From Deferribacteraceae bacterium UBA1873 (lineage in GTDB: Bacteria > Chrysiogenota > Deferribacteres > Deferribacterales > Flexistipitaceae): a DNA stretch of 6,285 bases. The position numbers and the translations under genes were made by a program. The DNA lies in NCBI GenBank assembly GCA_002338145.1, contig DDHP01000067.1:1-6285 (forward strand), in the 5' to 3' direction. Positions within the stretch are counted from its first letter, which is position 1. Each line of letters begins with the position of its first letter. Under the pieces are notes generated by a model. The model had not been told where the DNA came from and did no database searches. It was given only the letters and a program-made list of their open reading frames with translations. Below are positions 5,664 through 6,285 of the stretch, piece after piece.

Positions 5664-6285
5664 ATGCAAGATAAAATAGCTGTAATCGGTGGAGGAAGCT
5701 GGGGGACTGCTTTGGCAAATCTTGTGGCTGCGAACGGATATGACGTATGTATATACGTTAAAGAAGATGAAGTGGTTGAAAGTATAAACCTTAAAAATGA
5801 AAATTCAATTTTTATGCCAGGAATCAAACTTCATGAAAATGTAAAAAGTCAAAAACTGGATAAAATTACACAGGAGCATATAAGTGCTGCAATATGGGCT
5901 GTTCCTACTCAGTTTAGCCGGTCAGTGGCTGAGTTTGGCAGAAATGCATTAAAAAATGCAAAAATACTCATAGCAACAAAAGGTATTGAAATAGAAACGG
6001 GAGAATTGATATATGATATTCTACAAGAAGAATTTGATAGCGGGTTGTTGTCCATACTTTCAGGACCTTCATTTGCAAAAGAGGTTGCAAAGAAAAAACC
6101 GACAGCAGTAAGCATTGCTTCCAAAAATGAAGTTGAGAGAAATTTGTGGCAGAAAATTGTATCAACAGACTATTTTAGGGCTTATACGACAAATGATGTA
6201 ATTGGCGTAGAAGTGGGTGGCGCAATAAAGAATGTTGTGGCTATAGCAACTGGGATATCCGACGGATTAGGATTTGGGCTGAATG
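5664..6285 (+). CDS. gpsA: Glycerol-3-phosphate dehydrogenase [NAD(P)+], 3' end outside the window
   Basis: A cytoplasmic enzyme that reduces dihydroxyacetone phosphate to sn-glycerol 3-phosphate, the backbone for phospholipids. 207 codons are visible of a family that is usually about 330 residues; the frame is open at the right edge, so the rest lies beyond. The N-terminal Rossmann fold begins directly with the dinucleotide loop VIGGGSWGTALA (7-18), where the more common form is GAGSWGT. WAVPTQ (79-84) is the conserved nucleotide-domain segment, and ATKGIE (104-109) carries Lys106, one of the two family active-site lysines. SGPSFAKEVA (133-142) follows. GVEVGGAIKNVVAIATGISDG (181-201) contains Lys189, the second active-site lysine, and starts the C-terminal helical substrate domain. 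The ATG at 5664 is chosen because AGGGGGA precedes it and the Rossmann fold starts at residue 5. It is divergent from comFB, with 48 bases between start codons. Confidence 0.96.
   Translation, partial: MQDKIAVIGGGSWGTALANLVAANGYDVCIYVKEDEVVESINLKNENSIFMPGIKLHENVKSQKLDKITQEHISAAIWAVPTQFSRSVAEFGRNALKNAKILIATKGIEIETGELIYDILQEEFDSGLLSILSGPSFAKEVAKKKPTAVSIASKNEVERNLWQKIVSTDYFRAYTTNDVIGVEVGGAIKNVVAIATGISDGLGFGLN

Noticed and set aside
5616..5669. Upstream ATG at 5669 as the start of the minus-strand ComFB gene
   Set aside because: It would add 18 residues unlike the family, would overlap the gpsA start and has no ribosome site. The ATG at 5615 has GGGGGA before it and gives the normal ComFB length.

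Overview
This window is an ordinary, well-conserved stretch of a bacterial chromosome with low to moderate GC content. It holds the 3' end of a respiratory complex I (nuo) operon, a small ferritin-like gene attached to that operon, and a divergent gene pair, one of which is a ComFB-family protein. I see no insertion sequence, CRISPR array, phage gene, RNA gene or long repeat, and no gene-free stretch over about 50 bases.

Layout. Positions 1-1881 are nuoL without its first residues, because the reading frame is open through the left edge. nuoM (1892-3385) and nuoN (3396-4823) follow with gaps of about 10 bases, so nuoL-nuoM-nuoN is one transcription unit that encodes the three antiporter-like proton-pumping membrane subunits of NADH:quinone oxidoreductase. 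Nineteen bases after nuoN comes a 154-residue rubrerythrin/ferritin-like diiron protein (4843-5307) with a complete set of predicted iron ligands. A GC-rich hairpin with A and T tracts on either side (5306-5335) ends this operon. It probably also ends the convergent minus-strand gene 5334-5615, a 93-residue ComFB-family protein. ComFB is divergent from gpsA (5664 to the right edge), NAD(P)-dependent glycerol-3-phosphate dehydrogenase, which is cut by the window end. The 48 bases between these two start codons hold a palindromic -10 element readable on both strands and two mirrored GGGGGA ribosome binding sites.

Organism. The nuoLMN order with NuoL, NuoM and NuoN as separate genes, the AT-rich base composition, and the combination of complex I, an anaerobe-type rubrerythrin-like protein and a ComFB outside any competence operon suggest an AT-rich respiring, possibly anaerobic or microaerophilic bacterium. 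Deferribacterota would fit, but this is a guess from gene content and style, not from a marker gene.

Working together. NuoL, NuoM and NuoN couple electron transfer in the peripheral arm of complex I to proton translocation. The ferritin-like protein may protect iron-sulfur-rich respiration from peroxide or store iron, but only its position suggests this. ComFB may sense a cyclic dinucleotide, and gpsA feeds phospholipid synthesis. The sequence gives no functional link between the last two genes beyond their shared intergenic region.
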